64,000 nucleotides of DNA from Streptomyces albipurpureus (GTDB taxonomy: Bacteria > Actinomycetota > Actinomycetes > Streptomycetales > Streptomycetaceae): positions 50,267-114,266 of the forward strand of contig NZ_JAMQAW010000083.1 of assembly GCF_023701525.1 (NCBI RefSeq), written 5' to 3'. Shown here one piece after another: positions 63,568 to 64,000 of this stretch (positions are counted from its first letter, which is position 1; every line of letters begins with the position of its first letter). The notes under the pieces were generated by a model. That model made no database searches and had not been told where the DNA came from. It was given only the letters and a program-made list of their open reading frames with translations. The translations under genes were made by a program, and so were the position numbers.

Positions 63568-63669
63568 CCGTCGAGGTCGGGCTGCGCGAAGCCCGGTGTC
63601 CCCGTGATGGATGGCCCTTCGGGGCGGCTGGTCTGAATCGTCGCGTTCGTACTCGGTGTGACCGAGGGG

Positions 63670-63698
63670 TTGACACGCAGTTAACAGACTGTTGTTAT
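63670..63698 (+). promoter_or_regulatory. Promoter of the partial plus-strand gene
   Basis: TTGACA (63670-63675), 17 nt, then TGTTAT (63693-63698). The TTAACA half of site B lies between them. Leader to the ATG at 63937 is about 230 nt. Confidence 0.6.
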
Positions 63699-63717
63699 CT
63701 GACACGGGAATGTAACA
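63681..63717. promoter_or_regulatory. Shared two-part motif TTAACA-N25-GTAACA (site B)
   Basis: TTAACA at 63681-63686 and GTAACA at 63712-63717; both sites A and B continue as TGTAACAGC, so the match extends beyond the hexamer. Confidence 0.75.
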
Positions 63718-63936
63718 GCGGCGCGGCGGCTTCTCACTCATCCGCGCGGTGCTCGCCTCTTCCTTTCCCCAGCCGTTTCCGCTCCTACGCAGAAAGGCAG
63801 ATCGGGGACAGGGCGCAACGGCGTCCGCGCACCGGTTGGCGCGTAACGGCCGCCACCGCATCACGGCTTCTGCGACGACACGAACAAGCAATTCTCATGG
63901 AGCCCGGCGTTACCGGGCGGGAAAGGTCAAGGGCAC

Positions 63937-64000
63937 ATGGACGACCGTTTTCTTGTCGAGACCTATGCGGAGTGGGCTGTGGGGGAGGGGGTTCCGGTTC
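63937..64000 (+). CDS. Partial gene, N-terminus only (possible cupin protein)
   Basis: Only 21 codons are in the window: MDDRFLVETYAEWAVGEGVP. A short GGAAAGGTCAAGGG ribosome site precedes the ATG. The YxxWxxxEGVPV opening resembles the start of some cupin-domain proteins in aromatic clusters, but this short piece cannot prove it. It is divergent from the hydratase operon and preceded by site B. Confidence 0.35.
   Translation, partial: MDDRFLVETYAEWAVGEGVPV

Larger units (their letters stand above)
63389..63936. promoter_or_regulatory. Divergent control region for the hydratase operon and the partial cupin gene
   Basis: 548 bp with two promoters pointing outward and two copies of the shared motif. 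No gene is seen. The last 200 bp before 63937 is a leader with no evident structure. Confidence 0.7.

Overview
The window is very high-GC DNA with strongly G/C-ending codons, frequent GTG and TTG starts, 4-nt start/stop overlaps, a melC1-melC2 tyrosinase operon, a type III polyketide synthase and a few scattered TTA codons. Together these point to a Streptomyces (or close relative) chromosome, probably an accessory or arm-like part. No rRNA, tRNA, CRISPR array or intact insertion sequence was recognised.

Region 1 (1-27185, all minus strand) is one long exopolysaccharide operon of 21 genes, read from 27185 towards 1 and running off the left edge. It contains an initiating polyprenyl glycosylphosphotransferase, an AlgD-like nucleotide-sugar dehydrogenase, three glycosyltransferases, two Wzz-like chain-length proteins, a flippase, a Wzy-like polymerase, an asparagine synthase, an alcohol dehydrogenase/MocA fusion, a heparinase-type lyase, a beta-helix lipoprotein, and a sugar-tailoring set (cytidylyltransferase, C-methyltransferase, PIG-L deacetylase, NDP-sugar epimerase, DUF4910 protein, pyruvyl transferase, RmlC-like epimerase, class III aminotransferase). 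The first gene has a TTA codon at codon 6, which suggests bldA-linked timing.

Region 2 (27186-31318) is poor in genes. It holds the melC1-melC2 melanin operon flanked by more than 1 kb of eroded sequence on each side.

Region 3 (31319-45780) is an aromatic catabolic block: a PaaK-type CoA ligase, a broken AraC regulator, an IclR regulator, and a minus-strand operon whose order (oxygenase alpha, beta, small unknown protein, dihydrodiol dehydrogenase, ferredoxin, reductase, class II aldolase-type decarboxylase) matches actinobacterial phthalate 3,4-dioxygenase operons (pht/pad). Divergent from it runs a plus-strand operon of an LLM flavoprotein, a homogentisate-dioxygenase-like bicupin, a DUF6081-like protein, a GntR regulator, a BKACE-like enzyme, an SDR and an NTF2-like protein, closed by a strong terminator.

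Region 4 (46685-49846) is a small type III PKS locus with an MFS exporter and a MarR regulator.

Region 5 (49953-64000) is a second aromatic/acyl-CoA block: a gamma-carbonic-anhydrase-like protein, a second BKACE-like protein, a CaiB-type CoA-transferase and an amidohydrolase on the plus strand; PaaX; and a minus-strand operon of enoyl-CoA hydratase, thiolase, FAD hydroxylase, aryl-CoA ligase, a serine-less alpha/beta-hydrolase, 3-hydroxyacyl-CoA dehydrogenase and a dihydroxyphthalate-decarboxylase-like protein. A divergent partial cupin-like gene ends the window. Three promoters in this block carry the same two-part motif, TTAACA-N25-GTAACA, with exactly conserved spacing, implying one shared regulator. 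Regions 3 and 5 together look like a composite and possibly undescribed route from an aromatic acid with a side chain, through CoA-dependent side-chain removal, hydroxylation, decarboxylation and ring cleavage, to BKACE-type thiolysis.
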